From assembly GCA_020634375.1 (NCBI GenBank), contig JACKBX010000004.1, positions 434,001-498,000 on the forward strand: a DNA stretch of 64,000 nucleotides. The letters run 5' to 3'. Source of the stretch: Ardenticatenaceae bacterium (lineage in GTDB: Bacteria > Chloroflexota > Anaerolineae > Promineifilales > Promineifilaceae). Both the position numbers and the translations under genes were made by a program. The notes below the pieces were generated by a model. It was not told the DNA's origin and searched no databases. It saw only the letters and a list, made by a program, of their open reading frames with translations. Below are positions 1 to 8,165 of the stretch, piece by piece. Every line of letters starts with the position of its first letter. Within the stretch, counting starts at the first letter, position 1.

Positions 1-1
1 T

Positions 2-523
2 ATTACACAGGATGAGGCTGACCAACTTTTAGCCGATTCCAACAGCTATCACAGCCGGCATGGGTTTGGTATCAGTGGTGCAGATCAGGATGCCCTATTG
101 GCTGACGCGCTAGGCATTTCTGTAGAGGAGCTAGATGCAGCCCAGGCAGAAGTATATTCTGCGCGATTGGCTGAAATGGTTGAGGCCGGACGCTTGACGC
201 AGGAACAGGCTGATCAAATGCAGGCTTACAAGAATGTGGAAGGATACATTGACTACGATGCACTCAATGAATCGGTGCAGTCCTTCTATCAAGCTGCGAT
301 TGAGCAGGCATTGGCTGATGGCGTGATTACGCAAGAGCAGGCTGACTTGATGACGAGTAATTTGGCAGATATGGGCGTGCGCGGGTTTGCCTCCCCTGAC
401 TTTGGCCCTGGTGGACATGGCAGTCATGGGCATGGCGGACATGGCCGACCGGGAGGTTTTGAAGGCTTTGATGGCAGCAGCGCTCCCGTGCCGCAGGCCC
501 CAACGGATACTTCTGGCGCATAA
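2..523 (+). CDS. DUF2680-like repeat protein with Gly/His-rich tail (5' partial)
   Basis: The reading frame is open from the window edge to the TAA at 521-523, so the true start lies upstream. The visible 173 residues hold three copies of an ITQ(D/E)(E/Q)ADQ-like segment (ITQDEADQLL, LTQEQADQMQ, ITQEQADLMT) spaced by helical stretches, plus LGISVEELDAAQ. This pattern is typical of DUF2680/YckD-type small exported proteins. The tail is rich in Gly and His (GGHGSHGHGGHGRPGG), which could bind metal. Function is unknown; any signal peptide would be outside the window. It is followed by a hairpin and then the htrA-like gene in the same direction. Confidence 0.6.
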   Translation: MTQDEADQLLADSNSYHSRHGFGISGADQDALLADALGISVEELDAAQAEVYSARLAEMVEAGRLTQEQADQMQAYKNVEGYIDYDALNESVQSFYQAAIEQALADGVITQEQADLMTSNLADMGVRGFASPDFGPGGHGSHGHGGHGRPGGFEGFDGSSAPVPQAPTDTSGA

Positions 524-539
524 ACTGGTTGCTTTTTTA

Positions 540-570
540 GGAACCGCGTTCTTCCGAGGAGCGCGGTTCC
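540..570 (+). terminator. GC-rich hairpin after the DUF2680-like gene
   Basis: GGAACCGCG (540-548) pairs perfectly with CGCGGTTCC (562-570). There is no clear T-run after it, so it may be a weak terminator or an mRNA-stabilising hairpin. Confidence 0.4.
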
Positions 571-594
571 TCTGATTGATGAAAGGTGGACGTG

Positions 595-1803
595 ATGAAC
601 AAGTTACAAAGGGGTGTGGGAAGTTTGTGGGTCATGGTTGTGTTGGTGCTGATGTCGGCTTGTGGGGCGGAAACGGCCGTTTCTACCGACCCCGCCCTCA
701 TCCCCATCAACGAACCCGCAGCCACTACAACCATTGACACGGATGCCATCGTTGAGACGGTTTTGTCCCAGGTAACTACCAAACTTGCCGAGGAAAGCGA
801 GGTTGTCCCGGTGGTGAACGACAGCGGTACGGCCGTTTCCCTCGCCGCAGATACCCTGCAAGATACTCTGATCAATGTTTACCAACAGGCAAATCCGGCC
901 GTCGTGTACATCATCGTGCCACAAATTGGCAGCGGCAGCGGTTTTGTTTACAGCAGTGATGGCTATATTGTTACCAATAATCACGTTGTTGAAAGCGGGC
1001 GCAGCTACGAAATCGTTTTTGCCAACGGCGAACGCGCCGAAGCAGAGTTGGTGGGCACAGACGTAGATAGCGATTTAGCCGTCTTGAAAGTGGATGACTT
1101 GCCAACTGGCATCACACCCTTGCCTTTAGCCGAATTTGACACGCTGCAAGTTGGCGAATTTGTCGTTGCCATTGGCAACCCATTTGGCGAACAAGGGTCT
1201 ATGTCTTTGGGTATTGTTAGTGCGCTGGGCCGCAGCTTGCCTTCGCAGCGCGATTTGGGCACAGGCAGCACTTACTCGCTGCCGGAAGTGATTCAGACGG
1301 ATGCGCCCATCAACCCCGGTAATTCCGGTGGCCCGCTGCTCAATCTTCAAGGCGAGGTGGTGGGGGTGAATTCGGCCATCGCTTCGACGACGGGCACAAA
1401 TTCCGGTGTCGGCTTTTCGATTCCGGTAGCGGCGGTGCAGAAAATTGTGCCAAGTTTGATTGCGGACGGCCGTTACACCTATCCCTACATGGGCGTTGGG
1501 TTTGACGATGAAGTTTCTCTGGATGAACAGGCCGTTTACGGCGTATCACAAACGCAGGGCGCTTATGTGCTGACTGTGACATCAGGTAGTCCTGCTGCGC
1601 GGGCTGGCCTGGTGGCGGCCAATCTCAACACCGGGAAAGGTGGCGATTTAGTGATTGCTATTGACGGACAGACAGTCAACAATTTTTCGGACTTGAACAG
1701 CTACCTGGTGTTTCATGCCAATGTGGGCGACACGGTGGATGTAGTGGTGCTGCGTGATGGAGAAACGGTTGTTTTGCCTCTGACATTGGGGGAACGGCCG
1801 TAA
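595..1803 (+). CDS. htrA: HtrA/DegP-type trypsin-like serine protease, lipoprotein, with PDZ domain
   Basis: 402-residue envelope protease for damaged exported proteins. I chose ATG 595 over GTG 586 because AAAGGTGGA (582-590) sits at ribosome-binding distance and the protein then starts with a lipoprotein signal ending in LMSAC (lipobox, Cys about residue 23). After a Thr/Ala-rich linker the trypsin fold shows the full triad: His130 in TNNHVV, Asp160 in DSDLAVLKV and Ser244 in GNSGGPL. A single PDZ domain follows (GSPAARAGL, GDLVIAIDGQ, about residues 300-400). The last codons and the stop overlap an ACGGCCGT octamer. The family is clear; whether it is membrane-anchored through lipid or cleaved is inferred. 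Confidence 0.93.
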   Translation: MNKLQRGVGSLWVMVVLVLMSACGAETAVSTDPALIPINEPAATTTIDTDAIVETVLSQVTTKLAEESEVVPVVNDSGTAVSLAADTLQDTLINVYQQANPAVVYIIVPQIGSGSGFVYSSDGYIVTNNHVVESGRSYEIVFANGERAEAELVGTDVDSDLAVLKVDDLPTGITPLPLAEFDTLQVGEFVVAIGNPFGEQGSMSLGIVSALGRSLPSQRDLGTGSTYSLPEVIQTDAPINPGNSGGPLLNLQGEVVGVNSAIASTTGTNSGVGFSIPVAAVQKIVPSLIADGRYTYPYMGVGFDDEVSLDEQAVYGVSQTQGAYVLTVTSGSPAARAGLVAANLNTGKGGDLVIAIDGQTVNNFSDLNSYLVFHANVGDTVDVVVLRDGETVVLPLTLGERP

Positions 1804-1899
1804 AATCCAGATAACTTAAAAATGAGAAGATGGCGAAGCAACGGCCGTTCTTCAATTTTTCTTAATAATGTTCCGCTAGAATTCCGACCAACTATCATA

Positions 1900-1916
1900 A
1901 TGACCTGGTAGGTCAT
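1900..1916. promoter_or_regulatory. Inverted repeat upstream of the YceI gene
   Basis: ATGACCT and AGGTCAT are perfect 7-bp arms around GGT, 20 bp before the YceI start codon. The position suits a repressor operator or a structure in the 5' leader. No clear -35/-10 pair is visible next to it. Confidence 0.35.
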
Positions 1917-1936
1917 AAAAAAAGGAGTTGGTTTTT

Positions 1937-2641
1937 ATGAGAAAACAGATTGTTACAGTGGCCTTGCTGAGTATGTTGATTCTAGCGGTCATGACCGGGT
2001 GCGGCGTTTTGCAAGAGCCAGCAGCCCCCAGCGAGCCGATTGAAGCGGTTCCACTGGCAGCGGAAACGCCTGTGGTGGATGCTGCTGCTGCCTCAGAAAC
2101 AACAGGTGATGTGGTTACTTTTCAGATTAGCCCGGCTGATTCGCAGGTGCGGTTTGAACTGGACGAGGATTTGCGTGGCAACCGCTTTACAGTGGTTGGC
2201 GTAACTGACCAGATTGCAGGAGAATTGGCGCTGGATTTTGCTGACCTTTCTACTGCACAAGTGGGCGTGATTCGCATTAATGCCCGCACCCTGGCAACAG
2301 ACAATGATTTCCGCAACCGTGCGATTCAGAACAATATTCTGGAGACGGGTGATTATGAGTTCATTTCGTTTGCGCCAACGGCCGTTTCTGGCCTCTCTGG
2401 CAGCGTAACTGTGGGTGAAGCCGTGAGCTTTTCCATTACAGGCGACCTGACGATTCGGGACATCACCCATGAAGTGACGTTCGAGGTGACGGCAACGGCC
2501 GTGTCCGACACGCAAATTACCGGTACAGCCACCGCCACCGTCCTGCGTTCCGATTACGACCTGAACATCCCCGAAGTGCCCAATGTGGCAAATGTAGAAG
2601 AAGAAGTAGACTTGACCATTGACTTTGTAGCCAATTCATAG
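1937..2641 (+). CDS. YceI-family lipid-binding lipoprotein
   Basis: 234 residues. ATG 1937 follows an AAAGGAG site (1921-1927); an in-frame TTG at 1928 is less likely. The N-terminus is a lipoprotein signal with lipobox VMTGC. From about residue 60 it matches the YceI beta-barrel fold: FQISPADSQVRFE, the central GELALDF and INARTLATDNDFRNRAI, ETGDYEFISF, then GDLTIRDITHEVTFEV. YceI proteins bind isoprenoid or other amphipathic molecules in the cell envelope; the ligand here is unknown. It probably has its own promoter, since a 120-bp gap with an inverted repeat separates it from htrA. Confidence 0.9.
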   Translation: MRKQIVTVALLSMLILAVMTGCGVLQEPAAPSEPIEAVPLAAETPVVDAAAASETTGDVVTFQISPADSQVRFELDEDLRGNRFTVVGVTDQIAGELALDFADLSTAQVGVIRINARTLATDNDFRNRAIQNNILETGDYEFISFAPTAVSGLSGSVTVGEAVSFSITGDLTIRDITHEVTFEVTATAVSDTQITGTATATVLRSDYDLNIPEVPNVANVEEEVDLTIDFVANS

Positions 2642-2644
2642 GTG

Positions 2645-2704
2645 AGCTTTTAGCGGTTAGCTCTTAGCCTCTTGCTAAAAGCTAATTGCTAACCGCTAAA
2701 AGCT
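2645..2704. repeat. Intergenic TAGC-type tandem/inverted repeat
   Basis: The whole gap between the YceI gene and the response regulator is made of GCTAATTGCTAA-like words. AGCTTTTAGCGGTTAGC (2645-2661) pairs perfectly with 2688-2704, a 17-bp stem with a 26-nt loop. It may end transcription or be a mobile short repeat. Confidence 0.7.
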
Positions 2705-2718
2705 AATTGCTAATAGCT

Positions 2719-3408
2719 ATGTCCAAAACTATCCTCGTTGTAGATGACAAAGAAAGCCTGCGGACAATGGTAAAAAGTTACCTGACCCAAGAGGGTTTCC
2801 GGGTGGTCGCGGCCGCAGACGGCCGTGATGCCCTCTTTATGGCCCGCCAGGAAAAACCAGACCTCATCTTGCTCGACTTGATGATGCCGGAGATGGGCGG
2901 GTACGAATTTATGCGCGTCCACAGCCGCGAAGCTGACACGCCCACTATCATCATCACCGCGAAACTCGAAGAGTCTGACAAAGTGCTGGGCTTGGAGTTG
3001 GGCGCCGACGATTATGTGACCAAGCCCTTCAGTATGCGCGAACTGACGGCCCGCATTCGCGCTGTGCTGCGCCGCGCCGGGAAGACATCGCCAGAGGCCG
3101 AAGTTTTGCGGGTGCGTGACGTGGTGTTGGATAGAAACGGCCGTACCGTGCAAATCGGCGACCGCACCCTGACAAACCTTACCCCCTCCGAATTCGACTT
3201 GCTTGCCGCCCTCATGGCATCGCCAGGGCGTGCCTACTCCCGCACCGAACTCCTCGACATGCTGCAAGGAACCAGTTTCGAAGGGTACGAGCGCACCATT
3301 GATGTTCATGTGCGTAATTTGCGCACCAAGATTGAACCCGACCCTGGCAATCCCAGTTATATCGAAACCGTGTATGCCATTGGCTACCGCTTTGCTCCGG
3401 AAAGATAA
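2719..3408 (+). CDS. OmpR-family response regulator
   Basis: 229 residues from ATG 2719. The receiver domain (1-120) carries the acidic pair DD9-10, phospho-acceptor Asp53 in LILLDLMMPEMGG, the conserved Thr in IIITAKLEE and Lys near residue 103 in VTKPFS. A winged-helix DNA-binding domain follows (LTPSEFDLLAALM, then TIDVHVRNLRTKIE and GYRFAPE). The stop codon overlaps the start of the histidine kinase gene (TAATG), so the two are translated as a pair and form a two-component system. No ribosome binding site is visible; the ATG lies directly behind the TAGC-type repeat. Target genes are not evident. Confidence 0.95.
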   Translation: MSKTILVVDDKESLRTMVKSYLTQEGFRVVAAADGRDALFMARQEKPDLILLDLMMPEMGGYEFMRVHSREADTPTIIITAKLEESDKVLGLELGADDYVTKPFSMRELTARIRAVLRRAGKTSPEAEVLRVRDVVLDRNGRTVQIGDRTLTNLTPSEFDLLAALMASPGRAYSRTELLDMLQGTSFEGYERTIDVHVRNLRTKIEPDPGNPSYIETVYAIGYRFAPER

Positions 3409-4778
3409 TGATTACGCGCTCACTAACACTCAAACTCACCCTGGCCTTTTTATTCGTCGGCCTCAGCGGGGCAGCCTTTATGGCCCTGCTGGTGCAATAT
3501 CGCACGCAAACGGAGTTTGAGCGTTTTGTGTTAGACAATTCCCAACAGGCTTTGCTGGATAATTTGCGAATCTACTACGAGACTTTTGATAGTTGGGAAG
3601 GGGTCGATTATTGGTATTTCCATGAGAATGGTCAGCGGTTTGCGCACAATGGCGGGCATCCCCTGCCGTTTACCTTGTTGGATAATACGCAAATAGTTGT
3701 ATTGCCAGGGCCAGAATATCAACAGAATCAATTGATTGACCATCTGGATGTGAAGCAGTGGATTCCGCTAGATGTGGATGGCGCTACAGTAGGCTATTTG
3801 CACTTTACCACGTTCGAGCGGGGCGACGTGCCTGTGCCTCTGCCTGCCTCCCCCGAAGAGGATTTTTTGAGTCGTATTAATACGGCCGTTGGGCTGAGCG
3901 CGTTGGGGGCAACGGCCGTTGCCTTGCTTCTCGGGGCGCTGCTGGCCCGCACCCTCACCCGTCCCATTCATCAACTCACTGCGGCCACCCAAATCGTTGC
4001 CAAAGGCGAGCTAGGCCATCAGGTAGAGGTGAAGGCCCGCGATGAATTGGGCACACTGGCCGACTCTTTCAACCAAATGAGTGCTGACTTGGCCCGCACC
4101 AACCAAAGCCGCCGCCAGATGACGGCCGACATCGCCCACGATCTGCGTACGCCGCTCAGTGTCATTCTTGGCTATACGGAAGCCCTCAGCGATGGCAAAT
4201 TGAGTGGCTCACCGGACATGTACGCTGTGATGCACAAGGAAGCACAGCAGCTTCAGCGCCTGATTGAAGACTTGCGCACGCTTTCCCTGGCCGATGCCGG
4301 GGAACTGCCGCTCAACATCCGGGAAACGAATGTGGCGGAACTGCTGGAGCAAATTGCTCATGCGTATCAGGTACAGGTGCAAGAGAAAGGGGTCGCGCTG
4401 CATACGGAAATCGCTGCGGATGTGCCAGATGTGCCTATGGACCCGGATCGCATAATGCAGGTGTTGGGCAATTTGGTTAGCAATGCGCTGCGTTACACGC
4501 CAGCAGGGGGAACGGTTACGTTGGGCACGGCCGTTCAAGAGCAACAAGTGCAGCTTACCATCCGCGACACCGGGGCAGGCATTGCCGCCGCAGATTTGCC
4601 GCACATCTTCGAGCGTTTCTATCGCGGCGAAAAATCGCGCAGCCAGCAAGAGGACGAGTCTGGCTTGGGGTTGGCAATTGCCAAGTCTCTGGTTGAAGCG
4701 CACGGTGGAACCATTAGCGCCGCCTCTCAGTCAGGCGAAGGGTCGGTCTTTACCATCACGCTGCCTGTGGGTGAGTAG
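3408..4778 (+). CDS. Membrane sensor histidine kinase (HAMP-HisKA-HATPase)
   Basis: 456 residues. TM1 is at about residues 8-30. A periplasmic sensor region of about 130 residues follows without a recognised domain, then TM2 at about 160-182 and a HAMP linker to about 232. The H-box ADIAHDLRTPLS has His244 as phospho-acceptor. N-box (NLVSNALRYTPAGG), G1 (RDTGAGI) and G2 (GLGLAIAKSLVEAHGG) are intact. Its start overlaps the response-regulator stop by one base. By family knowledge it phosphorylates that regulator; the stimulus is unknown. Confidence 0.95.
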   Translation: MITRSLTLKLTLAFLFVGLSGAAFMALLVQYRTQTEFERFVLDNSQQALLDNLRIYYETFDSWEGVDYWYFHENGQRFAHNGGHPLPFTLLDNTQIVVLPGPEYQQNQLIDHLDVKQWIPLDVDGATVGYLHFTTFERGDVPVPLPASPEEDFLSRINTAVGLSALGATAVALLLGALLARTLTRPIHQLTAATQIVAKGELGHQVEVKARDELGTLADSFNQMSADLARTNQSRRQMTADIAHDLRTPLSVILGYTEALSDGKLSGSPDMYAVMHKEAQQLQRLIEDLRTLSLADAGELPLNIRETNVAELLEQIAHAYQVQVQEKGVALHTEIAADVPDVPMDPDRIMQVLGNLVSNALRYTPAGGTVTLGTAVQEQQVQLTIRDTGAGIAAADLPHIFERFYRGEKSRSQQEDESGLGLAIAKSLVEAHGGTISAASQSGEGSVFTITLPVGE

Positions 4779-4848
4779 TATTCAGTTTTCAGTAATCAGT
4801 CCCCAATTACCAATCGCCAAATCGTCAATCGTAAATCATAAATCCCTG

Positions 4849-4854
4849 TAGAAT
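4849..4854 (+). promoter_or_regulatory. -10-like box 6 bp before the AI-2E permease ATG
   Basis: TAGAAT lies 6 bp upstream of ATG 4861, so a transcript from it would begin at or next to the start codon (leaderless). The preceding 70 bp are CAGT- and AATCGTAAATC-type repeat words with no convincing -35. Confidence 0.4.
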
Positions 4855-4860
4855 ATAGGG

Positions 4861-5976
4861 ATGAACTACCGCGAGTTTTTCCGACGACTTATATTGATTT
4901 TGGTGTTGGCGGTGGCCTTGTATGGGATGTGGTATTTGCGCCAGACGCTGTTGTTGGGATTTACGGCCGTTATCCTCTCCGTTGCCATGAGCATCCCCGC
5001 CAACACCTTGCAAACGCGCTGGCATTGGCCGCGCCGCTGGGCGCTGCTTGTCGCCATTCTCGGCGCGGTGCTGCTGCTGCTGCTCGTTGCCCTGGTTATC
5101 GTGCCGACGATCGTGCGTGAAACGATCGCCCTTTTTGCCCAGGCTCCCCAGGCGGTGAACACTGCCGCGCAATACTACCAACTGCTGCGCGAGAGCAACG
5201 AGCGATTGATGGAGGCGCTGCCCGCGCTAGAAATTGAGACGTTTGTCAGTAACCAGCAGACGATGATGGATACGGCCGTTTCCGTCCTCAACGCCGGCAT
5301 CCCCATTGTTTTGCAGGGGTTTGGTGTCATCGCCTCATCCCTTGCCAACCTGGCAATCGTCATCTTTATGAGCATCTTCTTTCTCATTGATCCCACCAGT
5401 TACATCAGAGCGACTTTTTTCCTGGTTCCCCGGCCCTACCACCAGCGTATCCTGACAATTTGGAACGAACTATCCAAGACGCTGCGAAGCTGGCTGTCTG
5501 CCCTGCTCATCTCCATTAGCATCACCAGCGTACTCGTGTGGTTGATTTTAGGTGTGGGGTTGGGGATGCCCAACGTCATGAGCGTGGCCGTTTTTGCTGG
5601 ATTTGCCACACTCATTCCCAATGTGGGTGTGTTTCTGCCCCTCATCCCCATCACTATTTTCACCCTGGCTGATGATCCCACACGCCTCATTTGGGTAGCG
5701 CCTGCTTACCTGCTGATTCAGTTTGTGGAGAGCAATATTCTCACGCCATCTGTGGTGAAGGCGGAGATGGATATTCCTTCTGGGGGGCTGCTGCTTTTCC
5801 AGGTGATGGCTGGCATCTTGTTTGGCGCGTTGGGCGTGCTGCTTTCCGTGCCGCTGTTGGCTGTCATCATCGCTTTGGTACGCGAGGTGTATAGTTATGA
5901 CGTGCTGGGCTTGCGCGGCTTGCATGTGCGGTTGCTGCAAACGGCGCAGGGTTGGACGTTGGAAGAAGAAGAGTAA
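4861..5976 (+). CDS. AI-2E family (PerM/YdiK) membrane transporter
   Basis: 371 residues with about eight hydrophobic segments. N-terminal TM helices (residues 8-26, 29-45, 60-85) lead into a long amphipathic region (LFAQAPQAVNTAAQYYQLLRE). The family's conserved C-terminal block follows: LSKTLRSWLSALLISISITSVL, GFATLIPNVGVFLPLIPIT, QFVESNILTPSVV and GILFGALGVLLSVPL. The family includes TqsA (AI-2 export) and Na+/H+ antiporter-like members, so the substrate cannot be read from sequence. No clear ribosome binding site is present. The gene is flanked on both sides by repeat-filled gaps. Confidence 0.88.
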   Translation: MNYREFFRRLILILVLAVALYGMWYLRQTLLLGFTAVILSVAMSIPANTLQTRWHWPRRWALLVAILGAVLLLLLVALVIVPTIVRETIALFAQAPQAVNTAAQYYQLLRESNERLMEALPALEIETFVSNQQTMMDTAVSVLNAGIPIVLQGFGVIASSLANLAIVIFMSIFFLIDPTSYIRATFFLVPRPYHQRILTIWNELSKTLRSWLSALLISISITSVLVWLILGVGLGMPNVMSVAVFAGFATLIPNVGVFLPLIPITIFTLADDPTRLIWVAPAYLLIQFVESNILTPSVVKAEMDIPSGGLLLFQVMAGILFGALGVLLSVPLLAVIIALVREVYSYDVLGLRGLHVRLLQTAQGWTLEEEE

Positions 5977-6050
5977 CCAGTAATCAGTATTCAGTATTCA
6001 GTATTCAGTATTCAGACTGAATACTGGTCACTGATTACTGATTACTGACC
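5977..6050. repeat. Intergenic CAGTAATCAGT/CAGTATTCAGT repeat array
   Basis: Four copies of a TCAGTAT-type 8-mer are followed by their inverted copies. CAGTATTCAG (6006-6015) and CTGAATACTG (6017-6026) form a near-perfect hairpin, and outer CAGTAATCAGT pairs with ACTGATTACTG. It fills the gap from the AI-2E stop to the esterase ribosome binding site. Confidence 0.75.
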
Positions 6051-6061
6051 GGAGGTGTGTG

Positions 6062-7339
6062 ATGAAAAAATTGAGACGTTTTGTGAGTCGGACAGTGTTT
6101 ATTTGGGGATTGTTTGCGAATTTGCCGCCGAGTTTTTTCTTGGTGAAGCAGATGCCCTGGCTGGATGTGTTGGCGCGGGCGTTGTCACCGGTAACGGCCG
6201 TTCTCAGCATCCTTATCACCCCCTTGAATATTTGGCGGCGGGACGGACTGGCTTCATTGATGGGGTTGCTGGGCGGCGGGCTGGCGCTGCGCCACATTCA
6301 ACAAACCACTGCGCCGCAAGATGATCATTTCAGCGCGGCCTTTGGCCCCGATTGGCAAAGCCACATTCCCGCAGAGGTGGCCTCGCGGATGCAGCAGCGG
6401 CGTTACACCCCGCTGCCACCCACCCCACCGCAAGCCGATTGGCAGCGCGATGTGGTGATAGGCCGCCATGAGGAAACTGGCGACCCGCTGCTGGCCGATT
6501 TGTGGCAGCCAGCCGTTGGCGTGCCGCGCAGCGGGTTGGCGATTTTGTATTTGCACGGCAGCGCCTGGCATTATTTGGACAAGGATTATGGCACACGGCC
6601 GTTCTTCAACCATTTAGCCGCACAGGGGCATGTCGTGTTAGATGTGGCCTACACGCTCGCACCCAAAGCGCAGTTGCGGGCTATGGTGGCCGATGTAAAG
6701 CGGGCGATTGTGTGGCTGAAAGAGAACGCCCCGCGTTTACAGACCTCGAAAGTGGTGTTAATGGGCGGCTCGGCAGGCGGGCACCTGGCGATGCTGGCGG
6801 GGTTTACGCCCAATCACCCGGTCTTTCAGCCGGACGATGTGGGCGATGCGGATACGTCGGTAACGGCCGTTGTCTCCTTTTACGGCATCAGCGACATGGT
6901 GGGCTTGCACGAGGATATGGCGGCGATGAAGTCCCCGCCTGCGGAGATGGAAGCGCCTGTAACTCGCTTCTTCCGCCGCATCCGCCTGTTGCCGCCCGAT
7001 GGCGAATTCACCGCGCCGGCGCAATTTATGCCCAACCTGCTGGGCGGGCTGCCGGATGAAGTCCCCGGCGAGTACCAGATTGGCTCACCGCTGGCGCATA
7101 TGGGGCGACAATGCCCGCCCACGCTGCTCATTAATGGGGCGCATGATTTTGGCGTCTATACCTATCATCATCGGGAGGTGTATGCGGGGCTGCGGAAGTT
7201 GGGTGTAACGGCCGTACACATCGAACTGCCCCTCACCGAACACGGCTTTGACCTCATTTTTCCGCGCATTTCTCCCGCTGCCCAATCTGCGTGGTATGAC
7301 ACGGATCGGTTTTTGGGATTGGTAGCTGGTAGCTGGTAA
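6062..7339 (+). CDS. Alpha/beta hydrolase (HSL/acetyl-esterase-like)
   Basis: 426 residues. GGAGGT at 6051-6056 precedes GTG 6059 and ATG 6062; I use ATG. The N-terminal about 90 residues contain hydrophobic stretches. The catalytic domain shows the oxyanion LYLHGSAWHY, LDVAYTLAPKAQ, the nucleophile elbow LMGGSAGGHLAML, LLINGAHDFGVYTYHHRE (Asp region) and LPLTEHGFDLIFP (His). This is the hormone-sensitive-lipase/esterase clan. The substrate is unknown but is likely a short acyl ester. The N-terminal part (FVSRTVFIWGLFANLPPSFF) may tether it to the membrane. Convergent with the cyclic-nucleotide-binding gene, only 4 bp between stops. Confidence 0.85.
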   Translation: MKKLRRFVSRTVFIWGLFANLPPSFFLVKQMPWLDVLARALSPVTAVLSILITPLNIWRRDGLASLMGLLGGGLALRHIQQTTAPQDDHFSAAFGPDWQSHIPAEVASRMQQRRYTPLPPTPPQADWQRDVVIGRHEETGDPLLADLWQPAVGVPRSGLAILYLHGSAWHYLDKDYGTRPFFNHLAAQGHVVLDVAYTLAPKAQLRAMVADVKRAIVWLKENAPRLQTSKVVLMGGSAGGHLAMLAGFTPNHPVFQPDDVGDADTSVTAVVSFYGISDMVGLHEDMAAMKSPPAEMEAPVTRFFRRIRLLPPDGEFTAPAQFMPNLLGGLPDEVPGEYQIGSPLAHMGRQCPPTLLINGAHDFGVYTYHHREVYAGLRKLGVTAVHIELPLTEHGFDLIFPRISPAAQSAWYDTDRFLGLVAGSW

Positions 7340-7343
7340 CTGG

Positions 7344-8138
7344 TTACTGGTCCCGGTTTCCCAGTTCATTCAGGCGTTCTTGCATGGTTTGCTGCAAGTC
7401 TTGTTTGCTTTCCGGGGATTTGGAGAGCCAGCGACGGAAGGCGGCGCGGTCAAAGGCCAGGGCATGGACGGCCGTTACCGCTCGCACAGTTGCTGTACGC
7501 TGTTGATCTTCCAGCAGGCCAATCTCGCCGAAATAATCCCCCGCATTCAGGTAGTTGATGTGCTGTTCTTGCCCGTTGATGGTTTCCAGCACTTCGACAC
7601 GGCCGTTCGCCAAAATGTAAAACTTATCTGCCTTGTCACCCTGGCGGATGATGGTTTCACCAGCAGCAAAATGTACCGGGCCGGACATGGAATCGGCGGT
7701 GATGGGAGCCGGAATGAGGGCGAGGACGGCCGTTTCCGACAAGGCTTCATTGGCTGTTTCTGATTCTGGGGAGAGGGGTGTGGGGGGAACGGCCGTTTCC
7801 GTGCCGATATACCCTTGCACCACATCCGCAATCTCCTCCTGCACCAGCGCCGAGCTATTTAGCCAGTTGCGAAAAGTAGACAGGTTCATCGTCATCACCT
7901 GCACATCGCTGGTGGCTTGCAGCGTTGCCAGGCGGCGCTGCTGGTACAGCAGGCCAATCTCGCCAAAAAAGTCACCGGCTTTGAGCTGGTTGACCACGCG
8001 CTCATGGCCCTTTGCATCGCGGCGCAGCACGGCTACCGTTCCTGCGGCGATAATGTAGAACTTCTCTGGCAAATCCCCCTGCCGAAAAATGATACTGCCT
8101 GCTTGATGTGTTTCTGGGCCAAACTTTGGTTGAGACAT
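7344..8138 (-). CDS. Protein with two cyclic-nucleotide-binding domains
   Basis: 264 residues from ATG 8138 (an upstream in-frame TTG at 8156 lies in a repeat word and is unlikely). Domain 1 (about 5-115) has IIFRQGDLPEKFYII and GDFFGEIGLLYQQRRLAT. Domain 2 (about 140-255) has IIRQGDKADKFYIL and GDYFGEIGLLEDQQRTATV. Both keep the Glu and Arg of the phosphate-binding cassette, so cAMP/cGMP or c-di-GMP-type binding is possible. There is no DNA-binding, kinase or transporter domain; it looks like a stand-alone sensor or regulatory subunit. An Ala/Pro/Thr-rich linker joins the domains and is rich in ACGGCCGT sites. Confidence 0.88.
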   Translation of the reverse strand: MSQPKFGPETHQAGSIIFRQGDLPEKFYIIAAGTVAVLRRDAKGHERVVNQLKAGDFFGEIGLLYQQRRLATLQATSDVQVMTMNLSTFRNWLNSSALVQEEIADVVQGYIGTETAVPPTPLSPESETANEALSETAVLALIPAPITADSMSGPVHFAAGETIIRQGDKADKFYILANGRVEVLETINGQEQHINYLNAGDYFGEIGLLEDQQRTATVRAVTAVHALAFDRAAFRRWLSKSPESKQDLQQTMQERLNELGNRDQ

Positions 8139-8165
8139 AAGATTTACGATTTGCAATTAACGATT

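Noticed and set aside
2710..3309. Minus-strand open frame opposite the response regulator
   Set aside because: Shadow of an intact receiver/winged-helix gene.
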